Shown one piece after another: positions 1 to 7,710 of a DNA stretch of 64,000 nucleotides. The translations under genes were made by a program, and so were the position numbers. Within the stretch, counting starts at the first letter, position 1; every line of letters starts with the position of its first letter. This stretch comes from an uncultured Latescibacterota bacterium (GTDB taxonomy: Bacteria > Latescibacterota > UBA2968 > UBA8231). The stretch lies in the NCBI GenBank assembly GCA_958295495.1, contig OY282352.1, positions 5,216,049-5,280,048 on the forward strand, given 5' to 3'. The notes under the pieces were generated by a model, which saw only the letters and a program-made list of their open reading frames with translations, was not told the origin of the DNA and ran no database searches.

Positions 1-1062
1 CGGCTGATGCTGGCCACCAACGTCAGCCGCGCCCAAGTCCTTGCCGGCAAAATCCTCGCCGGCCTGACCACGCTGGCCATTCCGACCACCCTCGGCTTTA
101 TCCTGCTGACGATCTTGCTGTTGGGCACCGAGAACATCGAAGTCGGGGTCGGCGAGTGGGTGCGGGTGGGCTTGCTGTTGGCACTGTCGCTTTTGTATCT
201 GCTGGTGTTCTACCTGATTGGGCTGGCGATCTCATGCGCGACGCACCGCATGGCGACTAGCTTGGTCGTCGCGCTGTTTACGTGGGCGTTGCTGGCGATT
301 GTGCTGCCCAACAGCCTCTCAGCCTTGCTCAACGAGCAGGCCAACATGGGCGAAAAGCACGCCGAAGCCCACCACAAGGCCGCGCAAGTGTGGCAGGAGT
401 TCGATCAAAAGGTCACCGACCTCGCCCGGGCGCACGGCCAAGCCATGTACTTTCCCACAGATATGCTCGAGCTGGAGGAACCAAAGCCTGGTCGCGGGAC
501 TGGAGTCCACAACGCCGGCACTGGAACCTACTCCATAAGAGACGGGCAGACGCCTCATCTCTATGTATCCAATGTCGCCGATACGCCCTCGCTGGCGAAG
601 TTTCAAGACATCGTCCGCACCGGCGAGCGGTTGCGCTTGAAGTACTCCCAGCGCGCTTGGAACGAGAAAGCCCCCCTCCTCGAAGGCTTCCCCCGCCGCA
701 TCCAACGCCTCAACACCCAACTCCAACGCCTCCTGCCCGCCGGCGCTTACGCCCAAGCCGCCAGCCTGCTCGCTGGCACCAGCCGACGCGAATACGACGA
801 CTTCATCGGCCAAGTCCGCGCCTATCGCGGGCAGCTCATCGCCTTCCTCGAAGACCGCGATGCGTTTGGCACCCGCGAGTGGTTCAACGACGACGAAGGC
901 TGGCGCGCCGACCTACGCGACCTGCCGCGGTTTGACGAGCACGGCTGGACCGTCGCCGAGAGCTTGCGCCACGCCTTGCCGGCGCTGACCTGCCTGCTGC
1001 TGTATGCGACCGTGCTCTTCGTCCTCGCCAACCGCCTCTTCGCCCGCTACGACGCTATATAA
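1..1062 (+). CDS. ABC-2 permease, PermA family copy 1 (5' end outside window)
   Basis: Membrane subunit of an ABC transporter, PermA paralog. The reading frame is open from base 1, and its first residues (RLMLATNVSRAQ) align with about residue 170 of the full-length paralogs at 11431 and 15750, so roughly the first third is missing. Visible are the membrane segments after the cytoplasmic loop, a long extracytoplasmic region containing AQVWQEFDQ and GERLRLKYSQRAW, and a last membrane segment before the common end NRLFARYDAI. The family resembles ABC-2 permeases with a DUF3526-like periplasmic insertion (family recall, not searched). No ATPase lies next to it. The segment between AHGQ and NVADTP differs from all other copies. 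Confidence 0.85.
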   Translation, partial: RLMLATNVSRAQVLAGKILAGLTTLAIPTTLGFILLTILLLGTENIEVGVGEWVRVGLLLALSLLYLLVFYLIGLAISCATHRMATSLVVALFTWALLAIVLPNSLSALLNEQANMGEKHAEAHHKAAQVWQEFDQKVTDLARAHGQAMYFPTDMLELEEPKPGRGTGVHNAGTGTYSIRDGQTPHLYVSNVADTPSLAKFQDIVRTGERLRLKYSQRAWNEKAPLLEGFPRRIQRLNTQLQRLLPAGAYAQAASLLAGTSRREYDDFIGQVRAYRGQLIAFLEDRDAFGTREWFNDDEGWRADLRDLPRFDEHGWTVAESLRHALPALTCLLLYATVLFVLANRLFARYDAI

Positions 1063-1098
1063 GCGAGCGATCCAAGTATTACCGCGACAATTCGACGC

Positions 1099-1158
1099 TC
1101 TCCCATCACTCCCCCCTCGGGGGGGAGTCGCCGCCCCCGGCGGCGGTGGGGGGCCTAC
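1099..1158. repeat. REP-like GC palindromic element, copy 1
   Basis: A C-run/G-run hairpin (ACTCCCCCC-TCG-GGGGGGAGT) is followed by a second G/C palindrome (CCGCCCCCGGCGGCGG). The element recurs almost identically at 7393, 10236 and 18831, at or near ends of array genes. The strong hairpin could terminate or stabilise transcripts, and it behaves like a dispersed REP element. From here to 1321 I see no credible gene. Confidence 0.8.
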
Positions 1159-1381
1159 CTCCCCCCCATATCGCCCGACGAGATGACCTAGGGCGACGCC
1201 CCGCCGCAACCGACCCTCCCAGCGGCCGAACCCCTCCTGCCATCCACCCGCACCATCCGCCGACTCCCACGCCCGTTCCGCATCAACTACATCGTCAGAC
1301 GGTACGCAAAAAATATCAGCGACACCGTTCAACTTAGCCGAATCTTCGCCGCAAGCGACGGGTGTGTCCGTGCGATGATTT

Positions 1382-1410
1382 GACGCACTTGTGCGATATA
1401 TACGGGCACT
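1382..1410 (+). promoter_or_regulatory. Operator/upstream activator-like site, first of two
   Basis: GACGCACTTGTGCGATATA followed by a further GGGCAC half-site. The core CGCAC-TT-GTGCG is a perfect inverted repeat. Its position upstream of a sigma54 promoter suggests a binding site for a sigma54 activator. The protein is not encoded in this window. Confidence 0.6.
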
Positions 1411-1576
1411 TTTAGGCCGTCAAAAGGGCTACACAAAGAACCTGAGAGACGAGTAAGAAAATTTTGTTTGTTTTTATAAAGCATTGTTTAACAATTGGTT
1501 AGGATATATAAAACCAGACATCGTTCAATTTAGCCGACCTTCGCCGCAAGCGACGGGTGTGTCCGTGCGATGATTC

Positions 1577-1606
1577 GACGCACTTGTGCGATATATCCGC
1601 GCACTT
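1577..1606 (+). promoter_or_regulatory. Operator/upstream activator-like site, promoter-proximal
   Basis: Same motif (CGCACTTGTGCGATATAT then CGCGCAC), starting 172 bp upstream of the -24 element at 1749. The spacing is 172-173 bp at four of five operons, which is typical of DNA-looping activators. Confidence 0.65.
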
Positions 1607-1748
1607 TTGAGCCGTCAAAAGGGCTACACAAAGGGCCTGAGAGACGAGCGAGAAAATTTTGTTTGTTTTTATAAAGCATTGTTTAACAATTGGTTAGGAT
1701 GTATAAAACCAAATCTATCGGCGCGATTATCACCTGCTGGCCACTCAT

Positions 1749-1764
1749 TGGCACGATAATTGCA
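1749..1764 (+). promoter_or_regulatory. sigma54 promoter of operon 1
   Basis: TGGCACGATAATTGCA matches the sigma54 consensus TGGCACG-N4-TTGCW exactly, with GG (1750-1751) and GC (1762-1763) at the required spacing. A start near 1775 is expected. It drives the peptide, TPR, YGG, PermA and PermB genes. Confidence 0.85.
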
Positions 1765-1834
1765 ATATGCTTACTGAAGCAACAACCCGCACTCTTCCAC
1801 AGCAACACTACGTAAAGGAGTTCGTTATTTCGTT

Positions 1835-1975
1835 ATGAAGACGCGCATCATCCGGCTGGCCATTGGCCTCACGGCCTTGGTCGCCAGCTTCCTCCCGCAG
1901 AAGCTGCACTGTGGGGTAGAAATGCAAATCGGCGCGGAGCAGGTGCTCATACCCGTGCTGGCACTAACGCGATAA
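1835..1975 (+). CDS. Small signal-peptide-bearing peptide 1 (46 aa)
   Basis: First gene after the sigma54 promoter. The N-terminus (MKTRIIRLAIGLTALVASF) is nearly the same as that of the Cys-rich peptide at 13441 (MKKRIIRLAIGLTSLIASF), followed by LPQK in both. After that the two differ entirely: this copy ends KLHCGVEMQIGAEQV...LTR, has one Cys and lacks the A-E-A cleavage-site-like stretch. It may therefore be a diverged or decayed member. AAGGAG lies about 14 nt upstream of the ATG. The TPR gene follows 10 nt downstream, so the two are probably co-translated. Function unknown; a secreted peptide or a precursor of a modified peptide is possible. Confidence 0.6.
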   Translation: MKTRIIRLAIGLTALVASFLPQKLHCGVEMQIGAEQVLIPVLALTR

Positions 1976-1985
1976 GGAGACGACC

Positions 1986-2990
1986 ATGAATTCGCCAAAG
2001 ACAACCAAGGCGTGGACGCATCTCAAATGGGGCCATACCTGCCGCAAAAAGGGGCAGCACGAGCAAGCGACCACCCACTACCAAACAGCGCGTCGGCTCT
2101 TTCGCGCCGGGAAGTGCCAAAAGGGGCTTTTTGCCGCTTGCACCCAACTCGGCGACCACTACCAGATCGCCGGCGACCTCGACGGATCGCTGCAATACTT
2201 CCAAGAGGCATTGGCCGCCTGCTCGCCCAACCGCTCCCGGTGCGAGTTAGCCGAGGCCGAAGGCAACGTCGGCTTCATCAAACAAAGCCAAGCCCGCTTT
2301 GCCGAAGCCGCAACGCACTACCGCAAGGCCATCCAGCACGCCCAAGAAGGAAGCGACGACGCCCTCGCAGCCAAGATGGCCAACAACATGGGCAACCTCT
2401 ACATGCAGCAGAACGACTTGGAGGAAGCTCAACAGTGGCTCCAGCGCAGCCGCGCCCTTTATGACGACGACGTGCCGGGCAACCTGCTCAACAGCTTGGG
2501 GCAACTAGCCATGCGCCGCGGCGACCCGGAGCAGGCCCTGCACCATTTTACGGCGGGCCTAGCGGCAGCCCGGCAGCAAGGGACGCCCCTCGAAGTGGCC
2601 CTACAACTCGGCTCTATCGCTTCGGTCTGCCGCGACTTAGGCCATACAGAACGCGCCTTGAGCAACGGCAACGAAGCCTTGAGCCTCTACATGGCGCAAG
2701 GTCATGCCCAAGGCCGCTGTAGCATGGCGTCCCTGCTGGCCGATCTCTACATGGTAGCCGGCGACCTAGCGATGGCACAACGACATATACAAGCTTCTAT
2801 GGGCTTGTGCCGACAGCTAGGGAACGCGAGGCTGCAGGCTTTCAACTACGTGTCCTTGGGCAACCTGTACGCGCAACAGGACGGCGACAAGCGGCGGGCG
2901 TTGGCCGAATGGGTGACGGCGTTGCGCCTGTTTAAGCAACTCGGTATGGAGATACAGAGCCGAGCGGTCATTAAGGCGATGGCCGCGTAG
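1986..2990 (+). CDS. TPR-repeat protein (334 aa)
   Basis: The protein is almost entirely tetratricopeptide repeats: about eight helix-turn-helix units with the W-LG-Y-A-P pattern (for example GDLDGSLQYFQEAL, ARFAEAATHYRKAI, GDPEQALHHFTAGL). It has no signal peptide or membrane segment, so it is probably a cytoplasmic protein-interaction scaffold. AAGGAG precedes the ATG by 6 nt. It lies between peptide 1 and permease material in a sigma54 operon, so a role with the peptide or transporter is an inference. Its last 18 codons are duplicated as a remnant at 4222-4278, which marks a recombination point. Confidence 0.85.
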   Translation: MNSPKTTKAWTHLKWGHTCRKKGQHEQATTHYQTARRLFRAGKCQKGLFAACTQLGDHYQIAGDLDGSLQYFQEALAACSPNRSRCELAEAEGNVGFIKQSQARFAEAATHYRKAIQHAQEGSDDALAAKMANNMGNLYMQQNDLEEAQQWLQRSRALYDDDVPGNLLNSLGQLAMRRGDPEQALHHFTAGLAAARQQGTPLEVALQLGSIASVCRDLGHTERALSNGNEALSLYMAQGHAQGRCSMASLLADLYMVAGDLAMAQRHIQASMGLCRQLGNARLQAFNYVSLGNLYAQQDGDKRRALAEWVTALRLFKQLGMEIQSRAVIKAMAA

Positions 2991-3032
2991 TAAAGGCAAT
3001 AACCCACTCCTCGAACTAACAGGAGCCGCGCC

Positions 3033-3114
3033 ATGATCGGCATTGTGTTCAAAAAAGAGATGCTCAGTCATCTGCTCAGCCAGCGCTTCGCCGCTTGCAC
3101 CGTCCTCGCGGTGG
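3033..3114 (+). pseudogene. 5' fragment of a PermA permease gene
   Basis: The start MIGIVFKKEMLSHLLSQRF through LAVV is nearly identical to the other PermA copies, then homology stops abruptly and the frame enters unrelated sequence before the YGG gene at 3213. This is a PermA gene cut after about 28 codons by insertion or recombination. The fragment still has a Shine-Dalgarno sequence (AACAGGAG) and runs in frame into the YGG coding region, so a fused product is possible. Confidence 0.8.
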
Positions 3115-3137
3115 TGCACGAATGTGCATTTTCGCAC

Positions 3138-3170
3138 CTTGGGGGCGTAGCGACTCGTTACGCCCCCAAG
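3138..3170. other. Perfect 12-bp hairpin at the PermA/YGG junction
   Basis: CTTGGGGGCGTA, a 9-nt loop, then TACGCCCCCAAG. It sits exactly where the truncated PermA sequence ends and before the YGG gene. There is no U-tract, so an ordinary terminator is unlikely. It may be the end of an inserted element or an RNA processing site. Confidence 0.6.
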
Positions 3171-3212
3171 GCAAGCCAGCATACAGACAAGCAAAACAAG
3201 GGAGATAGTATC

Positions 3213-4121
3213 ATGAAAGTCTTAACCATTCGCATCCTATATATCGCCGTGTTCGCCGCTTGGTTCGCTGCCTCCAGCGCAACCGCTACCGAGACGCCCC
3301 AATACGGTGGCTTTTCATCCCACCCCGACAGCCTCCAAGTCTATCTCGACTACCTCAATAGCTTGGCGATGATCAAGGTCGAGGCCGGTGATGAATTGCG
3401 GGCGGCGGTCGAGGCCATCCCCTTCAAGGGGAGTATTCCCACCACCTCCGAACAAGAAGCCGACCTGCGCGGCTGTCTCTACGACTTTCTCGTCGCCTTT
3501 TCCGTCTCCGGAAGCGACAGCCTTGCCGCCGAGTTCTATTTGCGCGAAGGCGTCGAGGACTCAGCAGCGATACAGAAGATGAAAAAGGACTTGGAAAGCG
3601 GGCCCAGTCTCAAAGATAAAGCTATGATAAAAATGCTAAAGGTAGCGGGGGTCAGTATTTCCATCCCCGAGCCGGTCTCTGATGCGGGCAATACGCCCTT
3701 GGCTATCTTAAAAACTCAGCACCGACAAATCCTCGCCATAAAGGGGCGCGATTATTTTTTTGGCAACATTTCCTTTTTTGGCAGTGCGTTCGAGGTGTTA
3801 GAAATGCAAGGCCAGTATGATAGTTATATGGATTACGCCCAAACCCACGGTTTGATCCCCAAAGCCAAAGGGTCTATGGAGTGGCCCCCCAAGTTGAGAG
3901 AAGAAATCGAGAAAAAGCTACAGGAGGGTGAGCAGCGTATCTTTGCCCAATTCATGTTCATCGTCGAAGAGCCGGAAGAATGCGCCGACTTTGAAACGGG
4001 GCCGATGCGCTTCCCGTTTTTCGCACGACTCGCCTGGAGCCCAAAGAAGAATATGTGGCGACTCGTAGAAATTTTCGCGTCTAATGACGCGCCAGTTCTG
4101 TTTGTATTCAAGGGCCTATAG
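3213..4121 (+). CDS. Secreted YGG-family protein 1 (302 aa)
   Basis: Family I do not recognise, present in six full-length copies here. Residues 1-26 are a signal peptide (MKVLTIRILYIAVFAAWFAA..), and the mature part begins near Q-YGGFSSHPDS. Shared landmarks are DYL.SL.MI.VEAGDEL..AVEAIP, QEADLR..LYDFLVAFSVS.SDSLAAEFYLREG, the internal block DYFFGN.SFF.S.FEV.E.Q..Y and the C-terminal FMFIVEEPEE..DFE...R.PFF.RL.WSP....WR.VE. The start at 3213 is chosen because GGGAGATAGTATC precedes the ATG and a signal peptide follows; the open frame upstream is the PermA fragment. Likely periplasmic. A partner, sensor or immunity role is inference only. Confidence 0.75.
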   Translation: MKVLTIRILYIAVFAAWFAASSATATETPQYGGFSSHPDSLQVYLDYLNSLAMIKVEAGDELRAAVEAIPFKGSIPTTSEQEADLRGCLYDFLVAFSVSGSDSLAAEFYLREGVEDSAAIQKMKKDLESGPSLKDKAMIKMLKVAGVSISIPEPVSDAGNTPLAILKTQHRQILAIKGRDYFFGNISFFGSAFEVLEMQGQYDSYMDYAQTHGLIPKAKGSMEWPPKLREEIEKKLQEGEQRIFAQFMFIVEEPEECADFETGPMRFPFFARLAWSPKKNMWRLVEIFASNDAPVLFVFKGL

Positions 4122-4203
4122 TCCGCCCATACCCATGCGGACGTTTTTTCGGAGACCACCGCCGATGGACCTAAAAAGACGAACTCAAAACAAGGAGACC
4201 ACC

Positions 4204-4278
4204 ATGAAACCCTTAGTCATTCGCAAACTCGGTATGGAGACGCAGAGCCAAGCGGTCATTAGGGCCATGGCCGCGTAG
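4204..4278 (+). pseudogene. 3' remnant of the TPR gene
   Basis: The segment encoding KLGMETQSQAVIRAMAA-stop repeats the C-terminus of the TPR protein (KQLGMEIQSRAVIKAMAA), followed by the same intergenic TAGTAAAGGCAA and the same PermA start. It shows that the stretch from the TPR 3' end into PermA was duplicated around the YGG gene. The short open frame from 4204 begins with an unrelated YGG-like start (MKPLVIR). Confidence 0.75.
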
Positions 4279-4308
4279 TAAAGGCAAAACACCACAGGAG
4301 GCTTCGCC

Positions 4309-5892
4309 ATGATCGGCATTGTGTTCAAAAAGGAGATGCTCAGCCATCTGATCAGCCAGCGCTTCGCCGCTTGCACCCTACTTGCCGTCGTGCTCATTGT
4401 CGCCAACGGCGTCCTCACTACTCAGACCTACGTCCATAAAAAGGCCAGTTACCTGACGCAGCGGGCCGTTGAGAACAGCAAACTACACGAAATCACCTAT
4501 TATTCGGCCCTAGGCAGCGACTGGTGGTTGCCACCTAACGCTATGCCCAAGCCCAAGGCGGCTCCGCGTGCGCTGCGGGCTCCGCGTCCCTTAGCGGCGT
4601 TCGCCCGAGGGGCCGAACGACAGTTGGGACAGGCCGTCAAGGTGCTGCTCTTTGAGGTGCCCTACCAAGCCGAGGAGGTCTCCCCCTTCCAGTCGAGCAA
4701 TCCCTACCTCGCCATCTTTGCCTTCTTCGACGTGGTGTACATCTTCCAACTCGTGCTCGGCTTGCTGGCCATCCTCATCGCCAGCGAGACCGTCTCCGGC
4801 GAAAAGGAGGACGGCACCCTGCGGCTGATGCTGACGACCAACGTCAGCCGCGCCCAAGTCCTCACCGGCAAAATCCTCGCCGGCCTGACCACGCTGGCCA
4901 TTCCCACGGCCTTGGGCTTTATCCTGCTGATGCTCGTGCTGTTGGGCACGGAGTATATCGAAGTCGGGGTCGGCGAGTGGGCGCGGGTGGGCTTGCTGTT
5001 CGCGCTGTCGCTTTTGTATCTGCTGGTGTTCTACTTGATTGGGCTGGCCATCTCGTGCGCGACGCACCGCTCGGCGACCAGCTTGATTTACGCGCTGTTC
5101 GCGTGGGCGTTGCTGGCGATTGTGCTGCCCAACGGCATCTCAGCTTGGCTCAACGAACAGGCCAACATGGGCGAAAAACACACTCAAGCTCACCACAAGG
5201 CCGCACAGGTGTGGAAAGAGTTTGATCAGGAGGTCACCGACCTTGCACGGGCGCACGGCCAGACGAAGTACTTTCCCACAGATATGGTTGAGCGGGACTA
5301 TTCTTTATCGGAACGCGGCACTGTAACCTACGATGACGGCACTGGAACCTATTCTAATTTATATATAAAAAACGAGCAGAGGCCCCATGTCTATCTATCA
5401 AATGTCGCCGATACGCCTGCGCTGGCGAAGTTCCAAGACATCGTCCGCACCGGCGAGCGGTTGCGCCTGAAGTACGCCCAACGCGCTTGGAACGAGAAAG
5501 CCCCCCTCGTCGAAGGCTTCCCTCGCCGCATCCAACGCCGCAACGACCAACTCCAACGCCTCCTGCCCGCTGGTGCTTACGCCCAAGCCGCCAGTCTCTT
5601 CGCCGGCACCAGTCGCGAAGAGTACTTCGACTTCATCGACCAAGTCCGCACCTATCGCGGGCAGGTCATCGCCTTTCTCGAAGACCGCGATGCGTTTGGC
5701 TCCCGTGCGTGGTTCAACAACGACCCGGGCTGGGGTGCCGACTTGCGCGACCTGCCGCGGTTCCACGAGCGCGGCTGGACCGTCGCCGAGAGCTTGCACC
5801 ACGCTTGGCCGGCGCTGATCTCCCTGTTGCTGTATGCGGCGGTGCTCTTTGTCCTCGCCAACCGGCTCTTCGCCCGCTACGACGCGATGTGA
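4309..5892 (+). CDS. ABC-2 permease, PermA family copy 2 (527 aa)
   Basis: Full-length membrane subunit. Order: N-terminal cytoplasmic start MIGIVFKKEM, membrane segment 1 (about 20-38), an extracytoplasmic region to about 130, membrane segment 2, the cytoplasmic motif SGEKEDGTLRLML..NVSRAQVL (about 155-180) typical of ABC-2 permeases, four more hydrophobic segments to about 275, a long extracytoplasmic region, and a last membrane segment before NRLFARYDAM. AGGAGG lies 8 nt before the ATG. PermB follows 25 nt downstream, so the two probably form a heterodimer. No ATP-binding subunit is in this operon; the ATPase at 28002 is the likely partner (inference). Two loops are hypervariable among copies (about residues 60-80 and 320-350). 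Confidence 0.88.
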   Translation: MIGIVFKKEMLSHLISQRFAACTLLAVVLIVANGVLTTQTYVHKKASYLTQRAVENSKLHEITYYSALGSDWWLPPNAMPKPKAAPRALRAPRPLAAFARGAERQLGQAVKVLLFEVPYQAEEVSPFQSSNPYLAIFAFFDVVYIFQLVLGLLAILIASETVSGEKEDGTLRLMLTTNVSRAQVLTGKILAGLTTLAIPTALGFILLMLVLLGTEYIEVGVGEWARVGLLFALSLLYLLVFYLIGLAISCATHRSATSLIYALFAWALLAIVLPNGISAWLNEQANMGEKHTQAHHKAAQVWKEFDQEVTDLARAHGQTKYFPTDMVERDYSLSERGTVTYDDGTGTYSNLYIKNEQRPHVYLSNVADTPALAKFQDIVRTGERLRLKYAQRAWNEKAPLVEGFPRRIQRRNDQLQRLLPAGAYAQAASLFAGTSREEYFDFIDQVRTYRGQVIAFLEDRDAFGSRAWFNNDPGWGADLRDLPRFHERGWTVAESLHHAWPALISLLLYAAVLFVLANRLFARYDAM

Positions 5893-5917
5893 GTAATCCA
5901 ACAGAAGGAGCTATCCA

Positions 5918-7369
5918 ATGCTAACAGCCATTGTAAAACGCGAACTGATCGACCACCTCCTCAGCCTGCGCTTTGGCTTGGCCCTCGTGCTGACGGTGGG
6001 GCTGATGGTGCTCAACGCCCTCAGCTTTGTCGGCGGCTCCTACGAGTTCCGACGCGACCACTATCTCCAGCAAGTCCAAGCCCAGCAAGAGGTTGGCCGC
6101 AACAACGCCCAGCGGGGCCTGTGGAAGCTAATCCTCCACTCGGGGCAGACCTACCTCTATAAAAAACCCAGCCCCCTCATGTTCTGCGCCACCGGGGCCA
6201 ACGACGCCCTGCCCGAGCGGCTCTGGACCCAAGGCGGGGAAGACTCCTACAACAGCGTCAGATTCTACAATCCCTTTGTACTCATCTATTGGGACATCAT
6301 CGACATCTGGGCGCCGAAGGCCAGCCAACTACTGGAGACCCAAGCCGTCGACTGGGTCTTTATCATCGGCGGCCTGCTCAGCCTCATGGCCTTGTTGTTC
6401 ACCTTTGACGCCTTCAGCGGCGAAAAAGAGCGCGGCACCCTCAAGCTGGTCATGGCTCAGAGCTTGCCGCGGCACACCCTGCTGTTGGGCAAGTTCCTCG
6501 GCGCGATGCTGACCCTCGCCCCCGTGCTGAGCTTGGCCATTGTCGTCAACCTGCTCATCGTCCTCGCACTGTCGCAGATGAACTTGGGGCTCGTCGAGGC
6601 CGGGCGCATCGTCGGCATGGTCGGCTTATCGCTGCTGTATCTGGCTTGCTTTGTTGGGTTGGGGCTGTGGGTGTCGATATGGAGCAGCACCACGCGCTCG
6701 AGCTTGGTGGGCGTGCTGTTGCTGTGGACCTGCGGGGTGTTGCTCTGGCCGGCCACCGGCGGCGCGCTCGCTGCTCGCGTGTTGGTCAGCGAATTCGAGG
6801 AGGAGTTGGTGCTGGGGTGGGGCTTCGCAAACAACAACACGCCAGCCCATCAGAAACTTAATGAGCTTAAGAGGACATTGCGGAACCGCGATCTGCGGAA
6901 GCCCGAAAACGTGCGCCAATTGGCCGACGCCCAACGCGCCGTGCGCCAGTTTCACCAAGACCGCGAAGACCGCTTTTTGGCCTACAGCCTCGGCGAGGTC
7001 GAAAACGCCCGCCACATCGTGCGCTTGTCGCCGACCGGCTGCTTCCAGTACGGCATGGAGGCCCTCGCCGGCACCGGGCTAGCGCGCCACAAAAGCTTCG
7101 TCGCGCAAGCCCGCACCTTTGTCCAACAATTCGAGCAGACCATGCTCAACCGCGACCGCGACGATCCCAAAAGCATGCACATCCACCTCGTCGCCCAAGG
7201 GCTATCGCGGCAGAAAATCGACCCGGACACGCTGCCCATCTTCACCGAGAACCTGTCGGCGACGACCTTGCTGCGGCACGCCATAGTCGATGTAATCGGC
7301 CTATTCTTCTTCGCCCTTCTCACCTACATGCTCGCCTACCGGTCGTGGCTACGCGCGAGCATCGTCTAA
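5918..7369 (+). CDS. ABC-2 permease, PermB family copy 1 (483 aa)
   Basis: Second permease family. The N-terminal membrane segment is at about residues 17-37, followed by an extracytoplasmic region (YEFRRDHYLQQVQ...). The motif SGEKERGTLKLVMAQSLPRHTLLLGKF at about 165-190 parallels the SGEKE loop of PermA, and five further hydrophobic segments include the C-terminal GLFFFALLTYMLAYRSW. The second extracytoplasmic region lies at about 285-445. AGAAGGAG lies 9 nt upstream of the ATG. It is paired with PermA copy 2. Copies at 17342 and 23026 differ mainly in two extracytoplasmic patches (about residues 108-120 and 295-325). Confidence 0.88.
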   Translation: MLTAIVKRELIDHLLSLRFGLALVLTVGLMVLNALSFVGGSYEFRRDHYLQQVQAQQEVGRNNAQRGLWKLILHSGQTYLYKKPSPLMFCATGANDALPERLWTQGGEDSYNSVRFYNPFVLIYWDIIDIWAPKASQLLETQAVDWVFIIGGLLSLMALLFTFDAFSGEKERGTLKLVMAQSLPRHTLLLGKFLGAMLTLAPVLSLAIVVNLLIVLALSQMNLGLVEAGRIVGMVGLSLLYLACFVGLGLWVSIWSSTTRSSLVGVLLLWTCGVLLWPATGGALAARVLVSEFEEELVLGWGFANNNTPAHQKLNELKRTLRNRDLRKPENVRQLADAQRAVRQFHQDREDRFLAYSLGEVENARHIVRLSPTGCFQYGMEALAGTGLARHKSFVAQARTFVQQFEQTMLNRDRDDPKSMHIHLVAQGLSRQKIDPDTLPIFTENLSATTLLRHAIVDVIGLFFFALLTYMLAYRSWLRASIV

Positions 7370-7392
7370 AAGCACCCCCCACCCCTTCAGCC

Positions 7393-7458
7393 CTCCCATC
7401 ACTCCCCCCCCGGGGGGGAGTCGCCGCCCCCAGCGGCGGTGGGGGGCCTACCCCCAAG
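7393..7458. repeat. REP-like GC palindromic element, copy 2
   Basis: Same C-run/G-run hairpin followed by CCGCCCCCAGCGGCGG as at 1099, here 24 nt after the PermB stop, where it could act as a transcript end. Confidence 0.8.
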
Positions 7459-7496
7459 AAGCCGTGCGATGATTAGTCGCATTAACGCGATAATTT

Positions 7497-7526
7497 GACG
7501 CACTTGTGCGATATATCCGCGCACTT
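7497..7526 (+). promoter_or_regulatory. Operator/upstream activator-like site of operon 2
   Basis: GACGCACTTGTGCGATATAT plus a CGCGCACTT half-site. It starts 149 bp upstream of the -24 element, 23-24 bp closer than in the other operons. Confidence 0.65.
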
Positions 7527-7645
7527 CCACAGGGCCAAGCGGCTGCGGAAAAAGGCTCGACAAAATTATCGTTATTTTCTCAATCCATTGTTTAACAAAT
7601 AGTTAGATCACTTTTGCAGCCCAGTTGTCAGCCGCTGGTCCACGA

Positions 7646-7661
7646 CGGCACGCTATTTGCA
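7646..7661 (+). promoter_or_regulatory. sigma54 promoter of operon 2
   Basis: CGGCACGCTATTTGCA has one mismatch to TGGCACG-N4-TTGCA and keeps GG/GC spacing. Preceded by the conserved ATTGTTTAACAAATAGTTA box. It drives the glycosyltransferase genes. Confidence 0.78.
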
Positions 7662-7710
7662 TAATGCTAGCCAGAGCGATACCCTGCACCCTTAGCGAAA
7701 GCAGAGCGCC

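Larger units (their letters stand above)
1322..1713. repeat. Tandem duplication (two units of about 195 bp) of a regulatory block
   Basis: Two head-to-tail units (about 1322-1517 and 1518-1713) share the series CGCAAGCGACGGGTGTGTC, the CGCAC-TT-GTGCG operator, CCTGAGAGACGAG, an AAAATTTTGTTTG tract and GTTTAACAATTGGTTAGGAT. Only the second unit is followed by the sigma54 promoter. The same block occurs once upstream of 13290, 21013 and 24914. Confidence 0.85.
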
